Shown: positions 25,562 through 35,801, counted from the stretch's first letter. The stretch: 64,000 bases of DNA from CAWDDG01 sp963801065 (GCA_963801065.1 CAWDDG010000008.1:124001-188000); one strand, 5' to 3'. The notes: generated by a model not told the origin, from the sequence alone. Program-made: numbers and translations.

Positions 25562-28500
25562 ATGAGCCTCACCGGTCTGCTCCACACCCTGCTCGGCGAC
25601 GACGGCGACGCCGCCCTGCGTTCGGCAGCGTCCGACGCCCGGACCGGTGCTGTCACGGCGCTCGACCTGACGGCGCCCGCAGCGCTCAGACCCTTCGTCG
25701 TCGGAGCGGTAGCAGACCGTGCAGGCGGCGGACGTCCCGTGCTCGTGGTCACGGCGACGTCCCGAGAGGCAGAGGATCTCGTCGAGGCGGTGGGATGCCT
25801 GCTGCCGGCGGAGACGGTGGCCGAGTACCCGTCCTGGGAGACGCTCCCGCACGAACGGCTCTCGCCGCGGAGCGACACTGTCGGGCGGCGGCTCGCGGTG
25901 CTGCGGCGGCTGGTCCACCCCGAGGCCGGCGACGACCCCGGCGCAGGGCCGGTCGAGGTGGTGGTGGCTCCGGTCCGCAGCGTGCTCCAGCCACAGGTGG
26001 CGGGGCTCGCCGACCTCAGGCCGGTGCGCGTGCACGCAGGCGACGACATCGCGCTTGACGACCTGGTCGAGCGTCTGGCTGCCGCCGCCTACACCAGGGT
26101 CGACCTGGTGGAGCGCCGCGGCGAGTTCGCCGTCCGGGGCGGCATCGTCGACGTCTTCCCGCCGACCGACGAACATCCGCTGCGGCTGGACTTCTGGGGC
26201 GACACCGTCGAGGAGATCCGCTGGTTCAAGGTCGCCGACCAGCGCTCGCTCGAACCCGCCGAGCACGGTCTGTGGGCACCCCCCTGCCGTGAGCTGCTGC
26301 TCTCCGACGACGTGCGGTCGCGGGCGGCCGTGCTGGCGAAGGAACATCCGGAACTCGCGGACCTGTTCGAGAAGATCGCCGCCGGCGTGGCGGTCGAGGG
26401 CATGGAGTCGCTCGCGCCCGTCCTCGTCGACGAGCTGGAACTGCTGGTCGACCTGCTTCCCGAGGGCACGCACGTGCTCGTCTGCGACCCGGAGCGGGTG
26501 CGCGCGCGTGCGCACGACCTGGTCGCGACCAGCCAGGAATTCCTCGAGGCCTCGTGGGCGGCAGCCGCCGGAGGAGGCCAGACGCCGATCGACCTCGGCG
26601 CGGCCGCCTATCGGACGCTCGCCGACGTCCGGGCCCACGCGATCCGGCTCGGTCTGCCCTGGTGGAGCGTGAGCCCGTACGGCGCCGACGAGGAGCTCAC
26701 CGACGCCGAACCGGGCGTCGAGACCCGCACCGTCGGCGCACGGCCGGCCGACTCCTATCGGGGCGACACACAGCGCGCGATGGCGGATCTCAAGGGCTGG
26801 CTGGCGGATCGGCGCCGGACGGTCGTCGTCACCGGCGGCCACGGCACCGCGCAGCGCGTCGTCGAGATGCTGGCCGACGCCGACATCCCCGCTCGCGTCG
26901 ACGACGCGATCACGACGGTGCCCGAGCCGGGCGTTGTCCACGTGACGACGGGCGCCCTCGCCCACGGCTTTGTGACCGACGCGCTCGCGGTACTCACCGA
27001 GGACGACCTCACCGGGCAGCGCGCGTCCACCAAGGACATGCGCCGGATGCCGAGCCGGCGCCGCAACCAGGTCGACCCGCTCCAGCTTCGACCCGGAGAT
27101 CACGTCGTACACGAGCAGCACGGCGTCGGCCGCTACGTCGAGATGACCAGTCGTACGGTCCAGGGTGCGACTCGTGAATACCTGGTGCTCGAGTACGCAC
27201 CGGGGCGACGGGGGCAACCGCCGGACCGGCTCTACGTCCCGACCGACCAACTCGAGCATGTGACGAGGTACGTCGGCGGCGACACGCCGTCGCTGGACCG
27301 CATCGGCGGCTCCGACTGGGCCAGGCGCAAGGGCCGCGCCCGCAAGGCGGTCCGCGAGATCGCGGCTGAGCTGATCAAGCTCTACGCGGCGCGCCAGGCC
27401 GCACCGGGTTACGCGTTCGGCCCGGACACGCCTTGGCAGCGCGAGCTGGAGGACGCGTTCGCCTACGTCGAGACGCCGGACCAGCTGACCGTCATCGACG
27501 AGGTCAAGCGGGACATGGAGCGCACCGTCCCGATGGACCGCGTGATCGCCGGCGACGTCGGCTACGGCAAGACCGAGATCGCGGTGCGTGCTGCGTTCAA
27601 GGCGGTCCAGGAAGGCAAGCAGGTGGGGGTGCTGGTGCCGACCACGCTGTTGGTCTCGCAGCACCACGGGACGTTCTCCGAGCGGTACGCGCAGTTCCCG
27701 GTGACGGTGAGGGCGCTGTCGCGGTTCCAGACCGACCGTGAGGCCGCAGACACGCTTCAGGGGCTGGCCGACGGCACCGTCGACGTCGTCATCGGCACCC
27801 ATCGGTTGCTCACCGGGGACGTCCGGTTCAAGGACCTCGGTCTGCTCGTCGTCGACGAGGAGCAGCGCTTCGGCGTCGAGCACAAGGAGAAACTCAAGCA
27901 CCTGCGCGCCGATGTCGACGTCCTCACCATGTCGGCGACGCCGATACCGCGGACGCTGGAGATGTCCATCACCGGGATCCGGGACATGTCGACGATCACC
28001 ACTCCGCCCGAGGAGCGGCATCCGGTGCTGACGTACGTCGGGCCGTACGAGGAGAAGCAGATCGGTGCGGCGATCCGGCGCGAGCTCATGCGCGACGGTC
28101 AGGTGTTCTTCGTCCACAACCGGGTCGAGACGATCGAGAAGGTCGCCGCCCGGCTGCGCGAGCTGGTGCCCGAGGCCCGCGTCGCCGTCGCTCACGGCCA
28201 GATGGGCGAACACACGCTCGAGCAGGTGATCGAGAGCTTCTGGGAGCGCGAGACCGACGTCCTGGTGTGCACGACGATCGTCGAGACCGGTCTGGACATC
28301 TCCAACGCGAACACGCTCGATCGTCGACCGGCCGGACCGGCTCGGGCTCTCGCAGCTGCACCAGCTGCGCGGTCGGGTGGGGCGTGGGCGCGAGCGGGCC
28401 TACGCGTACTTCCTCTACCCGCCGGACCGACCGATGACTGAGGAGGCGCACGAGCGGCTCGCCACGATCGCGTCACACTCCGAGCTCGGTGCGGGCATGC

Positions 28501-29126
28501 AGGTGGCGATGAAGGACCTGGAGATCCGCGGTGCCGGCAACCTGCTCGGTGGCGAGCAGTCGGGTCACATCGCCGACGTGGGGTTCGACCTGTACGTCAG
28601 GCTGGTCGGCGAGGCGGTGGCGGAGTATCGGGGCGACGGCGCGCCGGAGGTGGCCGACGCGCGGGTGGAACTGCCGATCGACGCCCACGTCCCGCACGAA
28701 TACGTCGCGAGCGAGCGGCTGCGGCTGGAGGCGTACCGGCGGCTGTCCTCGGCGGTGACGGAGACCGACGTCGTCGCGGTTCGCGACGAGCTCGAGGACC
28801 GCTACGGGCCGCCTCCGCGACCGGTGGAGAACCTGCTCGAGGTTGCCCTGTTCCGCACCCACGCGCGCGCGGCCGGTCTGCGCGAGGTGACCCTTCAGGG
28901 CAACCACGTCCGGTTCGGTCCGGTCGCTCTGAGGGACTCGCAGCGGGTCCGGCTGGACCGCATGTACCCGAGGTCGCTGGTCAAGGAAGCCGTCGGGACG
29001 GTGCTCGTCCTGCGCCCCTCGACGGCCCGGGTCGGCGGCAGCCCGCTGCGTGATGTCGAGCTGCTGACCTGGGCGCGCGAGTTCGTCGACGCCGTCCTCC
29101 TCCCGGAGCCCGTCGCCGCACGGTGA
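25562..29126 (+). CDS. mfd: Transcription-repair coupling factor Mfd, interrupted by a 1-base insertion
   Basis: ATP-driven DNA translocase that removes RNA polymerase stalled at lesions and recruits UvrA. ATG 25562 has GAGGG upstream. The N-terminus has the UvrB-like module (EYPSWETLPHERLSPRSD), a CarD-like polymerase-interaction domain follows (LRPGDHVVHEQHGVGRYVE, about residue 510), then the RecG-like motor with Walker A GDVGYGKTEIAV, DEEQRFGV and SATPIPRTLEMS. An extra G at 28319 after SNANTL shifts the frame; the other frame resumes at once with IVDRPDRLGLSQLHQLRGR and runs to 29126. Corrected length is 1,187 residues, normal for actinobacteria. As Mfd is otherwise perfect, error is plausible; as read, the product would end at 28441 without the C-terminal domain. 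Confidence 0.95.
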
Positions 29127-29165
29127 TCAACAGGTTGTTACCGGATCGTGACGCGCGGGGACTAG

Positions 29166-29208
29166 TAGGAAACCTTTCAGTAGTGGCACCCTTCTGAAAA
29201 GGTTCTTA
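29166..29208. promoter_or_regulatory. Operator-like inverted repeat upstream of the sugar ABC importer
   Basis: TAGGAAACCTTTCAG (29166-29180) and CTGAAAAGGTTCTTA (29194-29208) are inverted copies matching at 12 of 15 positions, 13 bases apart, about 70 bases before the binding-protein start. GGAAAnnTTTC cores resemble sites bound by ROK or LacI-type sugar repressors in actinobacteria. The pairing could also form an RNA hairpin. The regulator gene is not in the window. Confidence 0.45.
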
Positions 29209-29276
29209 TCAGTCTCGCCGATGTTCCACGGCGCCCGTCGCCCGACGAGCACCTCGCACCAGGGAGGATCCTTCAC

Positions 29277-30564
29277 GTGAAGAGAGCACGCTTCCTTGCC
29301 GTCGGCATCGCCGCGGCACTCGCCCTCACCGCTTGTGGTGACGACGACGCGACGAGCGGAGCGGGGGCCGAGGAGACCTCCGCCGCTCCCGAGCCCGCCG
29401 ACATCCGAGTCTGGCTCAACGGCACGGACACCCCTCAGGAGATGCGTGACTGGCTCGAAGACCGAGTTCGAGACGCAGAACCCCGGTTCGACGCTCACCA
29501 TCGAGGAGCAGGACTGGGAGGGTCTGGTCGAGCGTCTGACCACCTCGCTCGGCAGCGAGGAGGAGACCCCGGACGTCGTCGAGGTCGGCAACACGCAGTC
29601 ACCGACGTTCACCAACGTCGGCGCGTTCACTGACATCACCGACAATCTCGACGAGCTGGGCGGCGACGACCTGCTCCCGGGCTTCGTCGAGGCTGGGACC
29701 GTCGACGGGAATACCTACGCGGTGCCCTATTACGCCGGCAGCAAGTTCGTCTTCTACCGCAAGGACCTGTTCGCCAAGGCCGGCATCGAGGTGCCGACAA
29801 CCCTCGACGAGTTCGTCGACGCGGCGATCGCGCTCAAGCAGGACAACGCCGACGTGCCGAACTTCTCCGGGTTCTGGTTCCCCGGCCAGGACTGGCGCAA
29901 CGCTGTCGTATTCATCTGGGATGCGGGCGGCGATCTGGCCGTGGAAGAGGGCGGTGAGTGGCAGGGCGCGTTGTCCAGTCCCGAGTCGATCGAAGGGCTC
30001 ACAACCGCGCAGACGCTGTTCACCGAGGCCTCCGGTGCGGCGAAGGATGGCAACGAGGCCGACCCGCAAGTGCCGTTCTGCGCCGGAGAGATCGGCATGC
30101 TCTCCGCTCCCGGCTGGGTCCGGTGGAGCATCGACAACGCCGACATCGGCTGCCCACCGATGATGGCCAACGTGGGCGTCTTCGCGCTCCCCGGCACTAC
30201 TGGAGACCCGGCCCCGGTGCTGCTCGGCGGTTCGAACATCGCCGTGTCGGCTAATTCCCAGAATCAGGAGCTGGCCTACCAGGCCGTCAAGCTCATGCTC
30301 TCCGACGAGTTCCAGGAGATGTTCGCGGCAGCTGGTCTGACCCCGGCGAAGGTGTCGCTCGCTTCCGGCCTCGGCACCGACGAGTTCGCCCAGGCGGCGA
30401 TCACGGCGGCGTCCAACGCCAAGCTGACGCCACCGGCCGAGAACTGGGCCGCCGTCGAGGGCAGCCGGGTCCTGGAGGACCTGTTCGTCGGGATCGCCAA
30501 CGGCGGCGACGTCCAGCAGCTCGCCGAGGACGCCGACGCAAAGATCACCGAGCAGCTCAACTGA
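29277..30564 (+). CDS. Carbohydrate ABC transporter substrate-binding lipoprotein, interrupted by a 1-base insertion
   Basis: Extracytoplasmic sugar-binding protein of the MalE/UgpB class. GTG 29277 follows AGGGAGGA; the N-terminus is a lipoprotein signal with lipobox LTAC (MKRARFLAVGIAAALALTAC), so it is anchored by diacylglycerol. After DTPQEMRDWL an extra G at 29457 breaks the frame; the next frame continues KTEFETQNPGSTLTIEEQDWEGLVERL, NTYAVPYYAGSKFVFYRKDLFAKAGIEVP and so on to 30564. Corrected length is 428 residues, normal for the family. Two permease genes follow, and a GH3 glycosidase, suggesting uptake of an oligosaccharide, possibly containing N-acetylhexosamine; the ligand is inference. 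Confidence 0.9.
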
Positions 30565-30583
30565 CGCTCCCGGTGTGAAGACA

Positions 30584-30624
30584 GCGGCCGGGGACGGTTC
30601 CATACTGGTTCCGCCCCCGGCCGC
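30584..30624 (+). promoter_or_regulatory. Strong intergenic hairpin between binding protein and permease genes
   Basis: GCGGCCGGGGACGG (30584-30597) pairs with CCGCCCCCGGCCGC (30611-30624) with one mismatch and a 13-base loop. A stem of this strength in the 84-base gap after a binding-protein gene fits a partial terminator or a 3' mRNA stabiliser that lets the binding protein be made in excess over the permeases, as known for malE-malF-type operons. Confidence 0.65.
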
Positions 30625-30648
30625 CACCACAACACCTGAGGACGCAGC

Positions 30649-31602
30649 ATGGCCGTGATGAGCACGTCCACGACCGCGGCGCCCGGGGCAGCGGCCCCGC
30701 AGGCGACGAGGAAGCGCGGATCCCGGCTGCCGTACATCCTGCTGGTCTCGGCTGTCGCCACTCTCGTCCTCGGCGCCGGCTACCCGATGGTCCGCCAGCT
30801 GGTGATGTCGTTCCAGGAGTACGGGCTCGCCCAGCAGTTCGGCCAGCCAGCCGAGTGGGTCGGACTCGACAACTACGTCACGCTGGTCACCGACCCGTAC
30901 CTGTGGGCGGTGATCCTGCGGTCAATCCTGTTCTGCCTGGTCAACGCCGTCATGACGATGGCAATCGGGATCGCCCTCGCCGCCCTCATGACCCAACTCT
31001 CAGGCGCGACCAGACTGGTGCTCCAGATCGGGCTGTTGCTCGCGTGGGCGATGCCCGTCCTGGCCTCTCTTACGGTCTGGCAATGGCTGTTCGACACGCA
31101 GTACGGCGTCGTCAACTGGGTGCTGTCCAATGTCCTCGGGCAGGATCAGTACGCGGGCCACTCGTGGCTGATCTCCCAGCTCTCGTTCTACTTCGTCGCC
31201 ACGGTGATCGTGGTCTGGATGAGCGTGCCGTTCGTCGCGTTCAGTGTCTATGCGGGCCTCACCCAGGTGCCGCTCGAGACGATGGAGGCCGCGGAGATCG
31301 ACGGCGCCAGCGCATGGCAGCGCTTCCGCGCCATCACCGTCCCGATGATCAAGCCGATTCTCCTGATCGTCGGGCTCTTGCAGATCATCTGGGATCTGAA
31401 GGTGTTCACCCAGATCTTCGTGCTGCAGGACGCCGGCGGCGTCGCCCGCGAAACCAACCTGATCGGAACGTACATCTACCGGCTGGGCATCGCCGAGGGT
31501 GAGTTCGGGCTAGCCGCGGCGGCGTCGTGGTTCGTCCTCGTGCTGACCGTCGTCCTCAGCTTCTTCTACATCCGTGTGATGCTGCGAGAGGAGACGCTGT
31601 GA
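30649..31602 (+). CDS. Carbohydrate ABC transporter permease (MalF/UgpA type)
   Basis: 317-residue inner-membrane permease with about six transmembrane segments. The family EAA loop, which contacts the ATPase, is ETMEAAEIDGASAWQRFRAITVPMIKP (about residues 205-230). An N-terminal cytoplasmic stretch of about 30 residues precedes the first helix. The start ATG 30649 has GAGGA upstream. The stop overlaps the next permease start (GTGA at 31599-31602). No ATP-binding subunit is encoded nearby. Confidence 0.92.
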   Translation: MAVMSTSTTAAPGAAAPQATRKRGSRLPYILLVSAVATLVLGAGYPMVRQLVMSFQEYGLAQQFGQPAEWVGLDNYVTLVTDPYLWAVILRSILFCLVNAVMTMAIGIALAALMTQLSGATRLVLQIGLLLAWAMPVLASLTVWQWLFDTQYGVVNWVLSNVLGQDQYAGHSWLISQLSFYFVATVIVVWMSVPFVAFSVYAGLTQVPLETMEAAEIDGASAWQRFRAITVPMIKPILLIVGLLQIIWDLKVFTQIFVLQDAGGVARETNLIGTYIYRLGIAEGEFGLAAAASWFVLVLTVVLSFFYIRVMLREETL

Positions 31603-32501
31603 CGACCGCGACCACGCCGGCCGCAGCGGTGCAGCCCGCGCGGGCACCAGCGAGCATCCGGCCGAACCGGGATCGCAGGCGGGTCCGCCGCCGGCTCTAC
31701 GGCCTGCTGGCGGTCGTGCTCGGAGTGCTCTGGGCCTTCCCGGTCTACTGGATGGTCAACAGCTCGTTCCTGCCCGGAAACAAGATCCGCAACCCGGAGC
31801 CGACGTTCGTTCCGTTCGGCGGTACGCTGGCCAACTTCAGGCGCGTCATCGACGACGGCGAGTTCCTGCCTTCGCTGCGCACCAGCCTGATCGTGACGAC
31901 CCTGACCGTCCTGACGGCGTTGCTGTTCGCCTTCCTGGCGGCGTTGGCGGTGTCGCGATTCCGGTTCCGCGGCCGCAAGGCGTTCATCTTGACGATCTTG
32001 TTCGTACAGCTGATCCCGGCCGAGGGCCTGTTCATCTCTCAGTTCAAGTTGCTCGACGGCTGGAACCTCCTCAACAGCGTCGTCGGTCTGACCCTGCTCT
32101 ACGTTGCCGCCGTCATGCCGTTCACGATCTGGCTGCTACGCGGCTTCGTCAACGGCGTCCCGATAGAGCTGGAGGAAGCCGCGATGGTCGACGGGTGCAG
32201 CCGGATGCAGGCGTTCTTCCGGGTCACTCTCCCGCTGCTCGCGCCGGGGCTGGTTGCGAGCGGGGTCTACGCGTTCTTGCAGGCGTGGAACGAGTTCACA
32301 CTCGCACTGGTCATCATGACCCGGCCGGAGAACCAGACGCTGACCCTGTGGCTCCGGGGCTTCACCGAGACCAACCGGGCCACGGACTGGGGCGGCATCA
32401 TGGCCGGCTCCACTCTCATCGCGATCCCCGTCGTGATCTTCTTCATGATCATCCAGAACCGCATGGCGTCCGGCCTCGTCTCGGGCGCGGTCAAGGGCTG
32501 A
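31599..32501 (+). CDS. Carbohydrate ABC transporter permease (MalG/UgpE type)
   Basis: 300-residue partner permease. Six predicted membrane helices, with the first reading LLAVVLGVLWAFPVYWMVNSSF, a typical MalG-family start, and the EAA loop LEEAAMVDGCSRMQAFFRVTLPLLAP (about 190-215). GTG 31599 overlaps the preceding permease stop; longer in-frame sequence lies inside that gene. With the binding protein and the first permease it forms an importer lacking its ATPase, which in actinobacteria is often a shared MsiK-type protein encoded elsewhere. Confidence 0.92.
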   Translation: MTTATTPAAAVQPARAPASIRPNRDRRRVRRRLYGLLAVVLGVLWAFPVYWMVNSSFLPGNKIRNPEPTFVPFGGTLANFRRVIDDGEFLPSLRTSLIVTTLTVLTALLFAFLAALAVSRFRFRGRKAFILTILFVQLIPAEGLFISQFKLLDGWNLLNSVVGLTLLYVAAVMPFTIWLLRGFVNGVPIELEEAAMVDGCSRMQAFFRVTLPLLAPGLVASGVYAFLQAWNEFTLALVIMTRPENQTLTLWLRGFTETNRATDWGGIMAGSTLIAIPVVIFFMIIQNRMASGLVSGAVKG

Positions 32502-32503
32502 GC

Positions 32504-34033
32504 GTGGACAGCTCCCACGACCCCGCGCAATTGCGGGGCCTGGCTCTCGCCACGCTCTTTCCGGGCTTCGAAGGAACAGCCGAGCCGCCGCGGTGGCTCG
32601 CCGGCCTGATCGCCGAGGGGCTGGGCGGCGTGGTGCTCTTCGGCCGCAACGTGGACCCCACGCTCGGGGACGAGGGCGTCGCCGCTCTGACAGCTCGGCT
32701 GCGCGCCGCGGGACCAGACCTGCTCGTCGCAATCGACGAGGAGGGCGGCGACGTCACGCGGCTGGACGCCACGACCGGCTCGGAGCTGCCCGGTAGCGCT
32801 GCCCTCGGCGTCGTGGACGACGTCGTGCTGACGAGGGACGTGGCCGCATCGCTCGGGGCACGGCTGCGCGCGTGCGGGATCGACGTCAACTTCGCGCCCG
32901 TAGCAGACATCGACGTCGACCCCTTCAACCCCGTGGTCGGTGTCCGGGCATTCGGCTCCGACCCTGGGCTGGTCGCTCGACACGTGGCGGCTTTCGTTCA
33001 GGGCCAGCAGACCAGCGGCTTGGCGGCGACCGCCAAGCATTTTCCCGGACACGGCGCCACGGACGAGGACAGCCACGTGACCGTGCCGACGATCTCTGCC
33101 GACTCGAGCCTGCTCGACAAGCGGGAGCTGGTCCCGTTCCGAGCTGCCGTGTCCGCCGGCGTCAAGATCGTGATGACGGCGCACATCAAGGTCGGCGCGA
33201 TCGACCCAGACACCCCCGCGACGCTGTCATCCGCCGTGATCACCGGTCTGCTGAGGCATCGCCTCGGCTTCGACGGGCTCGTCATGACAGACGGCATGGA
33301 CATGCACGCGATCAGCCGCACGGTCGGGCACGCCGAAGGTGGCGTTCGAGCCTTGCTGGCCGGAGTCGACGCGCTCTGTGTGGGCGGCGAGAGCACCGAC
33401 CCGGGGACGATCGAGGGGATCGTCGCGGCGGTGGTCACGGCCGTGGAGTCCGGCCGGTTGCCGTACGAGCGGCTGACCGAGGCGGCCGGCCGGGTCCGCT
33501 CGCTGGCGCGCTGGGCCCGGTCGTCGACGCTGTACGGCGGGAGCGCCGACGGCGAGCCGGCCGGTGTTCGCGCTGCGCGGCGGGCGGTCGTCGCGGTGGG
33601 AGACGTGTCGCTCGGGAGCGCGCCGGTGGTTCTCGAGCTCCAGGACGACCCGTCCCTGGCTGCCGGGAGGATCCCGTGGGGGGTGGGTGGAGCCCTGGCG
33701 GAACGGCTGCCGGGCACCGTCGTCGTCCCGCTGTCCGAGTCGGGGCCGGCGCCCGCGTCGGTCCTGGCGGGCCACGACGGCCGGCCGGTCGTCGTCGCCG
33801 TGCGCGGCGCGCGGCGCCGGGCGTGGCAGGCCGTCATGGTGGCGGCCGTCCGGGAGATCCGCCCCGACGTCGTCGTGGTCGACCACGACCTCCCGGCGGA
33901 TCCGACGGTGCTCGGGAGCCGGTACGTGCTGGCCTTCGGTGCCTCCCGCGTGACGGCCGAGGCGGCTGCCGACCTCCTCGCTGCGCGCGCTCCCGCCGCC
34001 GGCCCAAATGATCACGTTAAGTGGGTCTCTTAG
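32504..34033 (+). CDS. Glycoside hydrolase family 3 protein (beta-N-acetylhexosaminidase-like)
   Basis: 509 residues from GTG 32504, two bases after the permease stop. GH3 barrel motifs are clear: GGVVLFGRN, LLVAIDEEGGDVTRL, NFAPVADID, AATAKHFPGHGATDEDSH (the NagZ-type KHFPGHG..DSH loop holding the catalytic His/Asp pair) and GFDGLVMTDGMDMHAI with the nucleophile Asp in MTDGM. These features place it with NagZ-like N-acetylhexosaminidases. No signal peptide is seen, so it probably acts in the cytoplasm on the sugar brought in by the upstream transporter. Odd point: the last eight residues, NDHVKWVS, and the stop codon are encoded by the palindromic element at 34002. Confidence 0.9.
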   Translation: MDSSHDPAQLRGLALATLFPGFEGTAEPPRWLAGLIAEGLGGVVLFGRNVDPTLGDEGVAALTARLRAAGPDLLVAIDEEGGDVTRLDATTGSELPGSAALGVVDDVVLTRDVAASLGARLRACGIDVNFAPVADIDVDPFNPVVGVRAFGSDPGLVARHVAAFVQGQQTSGLAATAKHFPGHGATDEDSHVTVPTISADSSLLDKRELVPFRAAVSAGVKIVMTAHIKVGAIDPDTPATLSSAVITGLLRHRLGFDGLVMTDGMDMHAISRTVGHAEGGVRALLAGVDALCVGGESTDPGTIEGIVAAVVTAVESGRLPYERLTEAAGRVRSLARWARSSTLYGGSADGEPAGVRAARRAVVAVGDVSLGSAPVVLELQDDPSLAAGRIPWGVGGALAERLPGTVVVPLSESGPAPASVLAGHDGRPVVVAVRGARRRAWQAVMVAAVREIRPDVVVVDHDLPADPTVLGSRYVLAFGASRVTAEAAADLLAARAPAAGPNDHVKWVS

Positions 34034-34097
34034 GCCGTTGCCAGGCGCCGAGACCTGGTAATGGACCCACAGGCCCACTTAACGTGATCATTTGGGC
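34002..34097. repeat. Nested palindromic element, copy 1
   Basis: Outer arms of 24 bases are perfect inverted repeats with core AAATGATCACGTTAAGTGGG; inside is a second stem CCGTTGCCAGG (34035-34045)/CCTGGTAATGG (34054-34064) around an 8-base loop. The same element recurs at 41238. The two mismatches of the inner stem relative to copy 2 both give G-U pairs in + strand RNA. It overlaps the GH3 gene end, supplies its TAG stop, and could serve as a terminator. No transposase is encoded; a MITE- or REP-like nature is possible. Confidence 0.9.
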
Positions 34098-34193
34098 TGA
34101 CGGCGGGAGCTGCGAGGGTCGCGCTGCGCAGCGCGACAAGCCGCCGCGTAGGATGCGCGTCGTCTCGGGCCTCCGCGTGAACAGGATCGTCGC

Positions 34194-34823
34194 TTGAAGA
34201 CCAGCACCCCGTTCCACAGCCGCCGCGTCCTGGCCGTCGCGCTCTGCGCGGTGGCCGCCGTCCCGCTCGTAGGGTGCAACGCCGACGAGGTCGGTGCTGC
34301 GGCGGTCGTGGGCGGCGACCGGATCACGATCAGCGAGCTCCAGCAGCAGGTACGCGACCTGGCCGAATCGGCGCCCGAGGGCGGGTCCGCGACGGGCGAC
34401 CAGGAGGACCTGCAACTGACGATCCTCGAGCGGATGATCCAGCACGAGCTTCTCTCCGAGGTGGCCAGGGCGGAGGGGGTGGAGGTATCCGAGGCCGAGG
34501 TCGACACCTACATCCAGGAACAGATCGTCCCGCAGGCACCAGACGGCGACCTCACGCCGCTTCTTGCGCAGAACGGCTACACCGAGGAGACCTTCCGGGA
34601 AGCTGTGCGCGACCAGATCACCGCCGACGAACTCTCCGAGCGGCTCGGCGGGCAGGAAGCATTCGTCCAGGCGCTCGGTGACAAGGCGGACGAGATCGGC
34701 GTCGAGGTCAGCCCGCGGTACGGTTCCTGGTCGGGAGTCAACCTCGAGCCGTCCAGCGGCTCGATCTCCGAGCCGGGCGAGGGCTCGGGAGACGAAGCCC
34801 CGGCCGAAACTCCCGCCGGCTGA
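34194..34823 (+). CDS. SurA N-terminal-domain lipoprotein
   Basis: 209 residues starting at TTG 34194 with AGGA eight bases upstream. The N-terminus is a lipoprotein signal with lipobox PLVGC (Cys about residue 28). VVGGDRITISELQQQV and the helices to about residue 160 match the SurA-N/trigger-factor-like chaperone fold; no parvulin-type isomerase domain follows, and the C-terminal 45 residues are low-complexity Ser/Gly/Glu. It likely acts as a surface chaperone or fold assistant. It occupies the place between mfd and mazG/eno where such lipoproteins occur in other actinobacteria, and mazG follows 9 bases on. Confidence 0.8.
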   Translation: MKTSTPFHSRRVLAVALCAVAAVPLVGCNADEVGAAAVVGGDRITISELQQQVRDLAESAPEGGSATGDQEDLQLTILERMIQHELLSEVARAEGVEVSEAEVDTYIQEQIVPQAPDGDLTPLLAQNGYTEETFREAVRDQITADELSERLGGQEAFVQALGDKADEIGVEVSPRYGSWSGVNLEPSSGSISEPGEGSGDEAPAETPAG

Positions 34824-34832
34824 CCCATCTCC

Positions 34833-35801
34833 GTGCCCGACCGACGCCTCGTCCTGCTCGTCACCAGCCCGCGGGTGGCGCCCGGGTTGCTGTCGGCGGC
34901 AGCCTGGGAGGTCCTGCATGCGGGGAAGGTGCTCGTCGCCGACCCCGACCATTCGCAGCTGCCTGCGCTGCGCGCCAGCGGTGTGGCCGCACAGGCGGTG
35001 GGTGCGCCGACTTCCGCCGGCCTGCTCGACGCTGCGGACTCTGACACCGTCGTGTGGTTGGGTTCGCCGGACGGCGATCCGGGGCTGGCGGACGGGCTAG
35101 CGACGGAGGTGGCCGCCCGCGTCGCGCGGGGGCAACCGGTCGCCGAGGTCGAGGTGCTGACCGGCTCGTACGACCTGCCGGGCGCCCGGCTGCTCGACCT
35201 GGTCGCCGTGATGGACCGGCTGCGGTCGCCGGGCGGCTGCCCATGGGACCGCGAGCAGACCCACCGATCGCTCGCGACCTACCTGCTCGAGGAGGCGTAC
35301 GAGACCCTGGAGGCGATCGAGACCGATCCGGACCACTTGCGCGAGGAGCTCGGCGACCTCCTCCTCCAGGTCGTCTTCCACGCCCGGATCGGCGAGGAGC
35401 ACGAGCAGCCGTGGTCGATCGACGATGTCGCGTCCGGGATCGTCGAGAAGCTCGTCCGTCGCCACCCCCACGTGTTCGCGGACGCCGACGCGGCCACGGC
35501 CGAACACGTCGAGGCTCGGTGGCACGAGCTCAAGCAGGCCGAGAAGCAGCGTTCGTCCTCGATGGACGGGGTACCGCTGGCCCAGCCGGCGCTCGCGCTC
35601 GCCGCGAAGCTCATGGGGCGGGCGGCCCAGGCCGGCGTTGCGCCGCCCGACCCGGTAGTCGATCCGGCGGCTCCGGTCGGCGACCTGTTGCTGGCCGTCG
35701 TGGCGCGCGCCCGCGGCGAGGGCGTCGACCCCGAGCAGGCGCTGCGCGAATCGATCCGCCGCTACGCAGAGTCGGTGCGCCGCAGCGAGAGCGGTCGGTG
35801 A
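34833..35801 (+). CDS. mazG: MazG-family nucleoside triphosphate pyrophosphohydrolase
   Basis: Hydrolyses nucleoside triphosphates to monophosphates and PPi, a house-cleaning and stress-related activity. The all-alpha MazG domain starts LMDRLRSPGGCPWDREQTHRSL (about residue 127) and holds the metal-binding EEAYE and EELGDLLLQVVFHARI motifs. The N-terminal 115 residues (LVLLVTSPRVAPGLLSAAAWEVL) are a separate domain seen in longer actinobacterial MazG proteins. Length is 322 residues, start GTG 34833. It is followed by a long palindrome and eno. Confidence 0.93.
   Translation: MPDRRLVLLVTSPRVAPGLLSAAAWEVLHAGKVLVADPDHSQLPALRASGVAAQAVGAPTSAGLLDAADSDTVVWLGSPDGDPGLADGLATEVAARVARGQPVAEVEVLTGSYDLPGARLLDLVAVMDRLRSPGGCPWDREQTHRSLATYLLEEAYETLEAIETDPDHLREELGDLLLQVVFHARIGEEHEQPWSIDDVASGIVEKLVRRHPHVFADADAATAEHVEARWHELKQAEKQRSSSMDGVPLAQPALALAAKLMGRAAQAGVAPPDPVVDPAAPVGDLLLAVVARARGEGVDPEQALRESIRRYAESVRRSESGR

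Noticed and set aside
25388..28213. A 941-codon open frame antisense to mfd
   Set aside because: Mirror frame of a conserved gene; composition is His/Arg/Asp-rich with no motifs.
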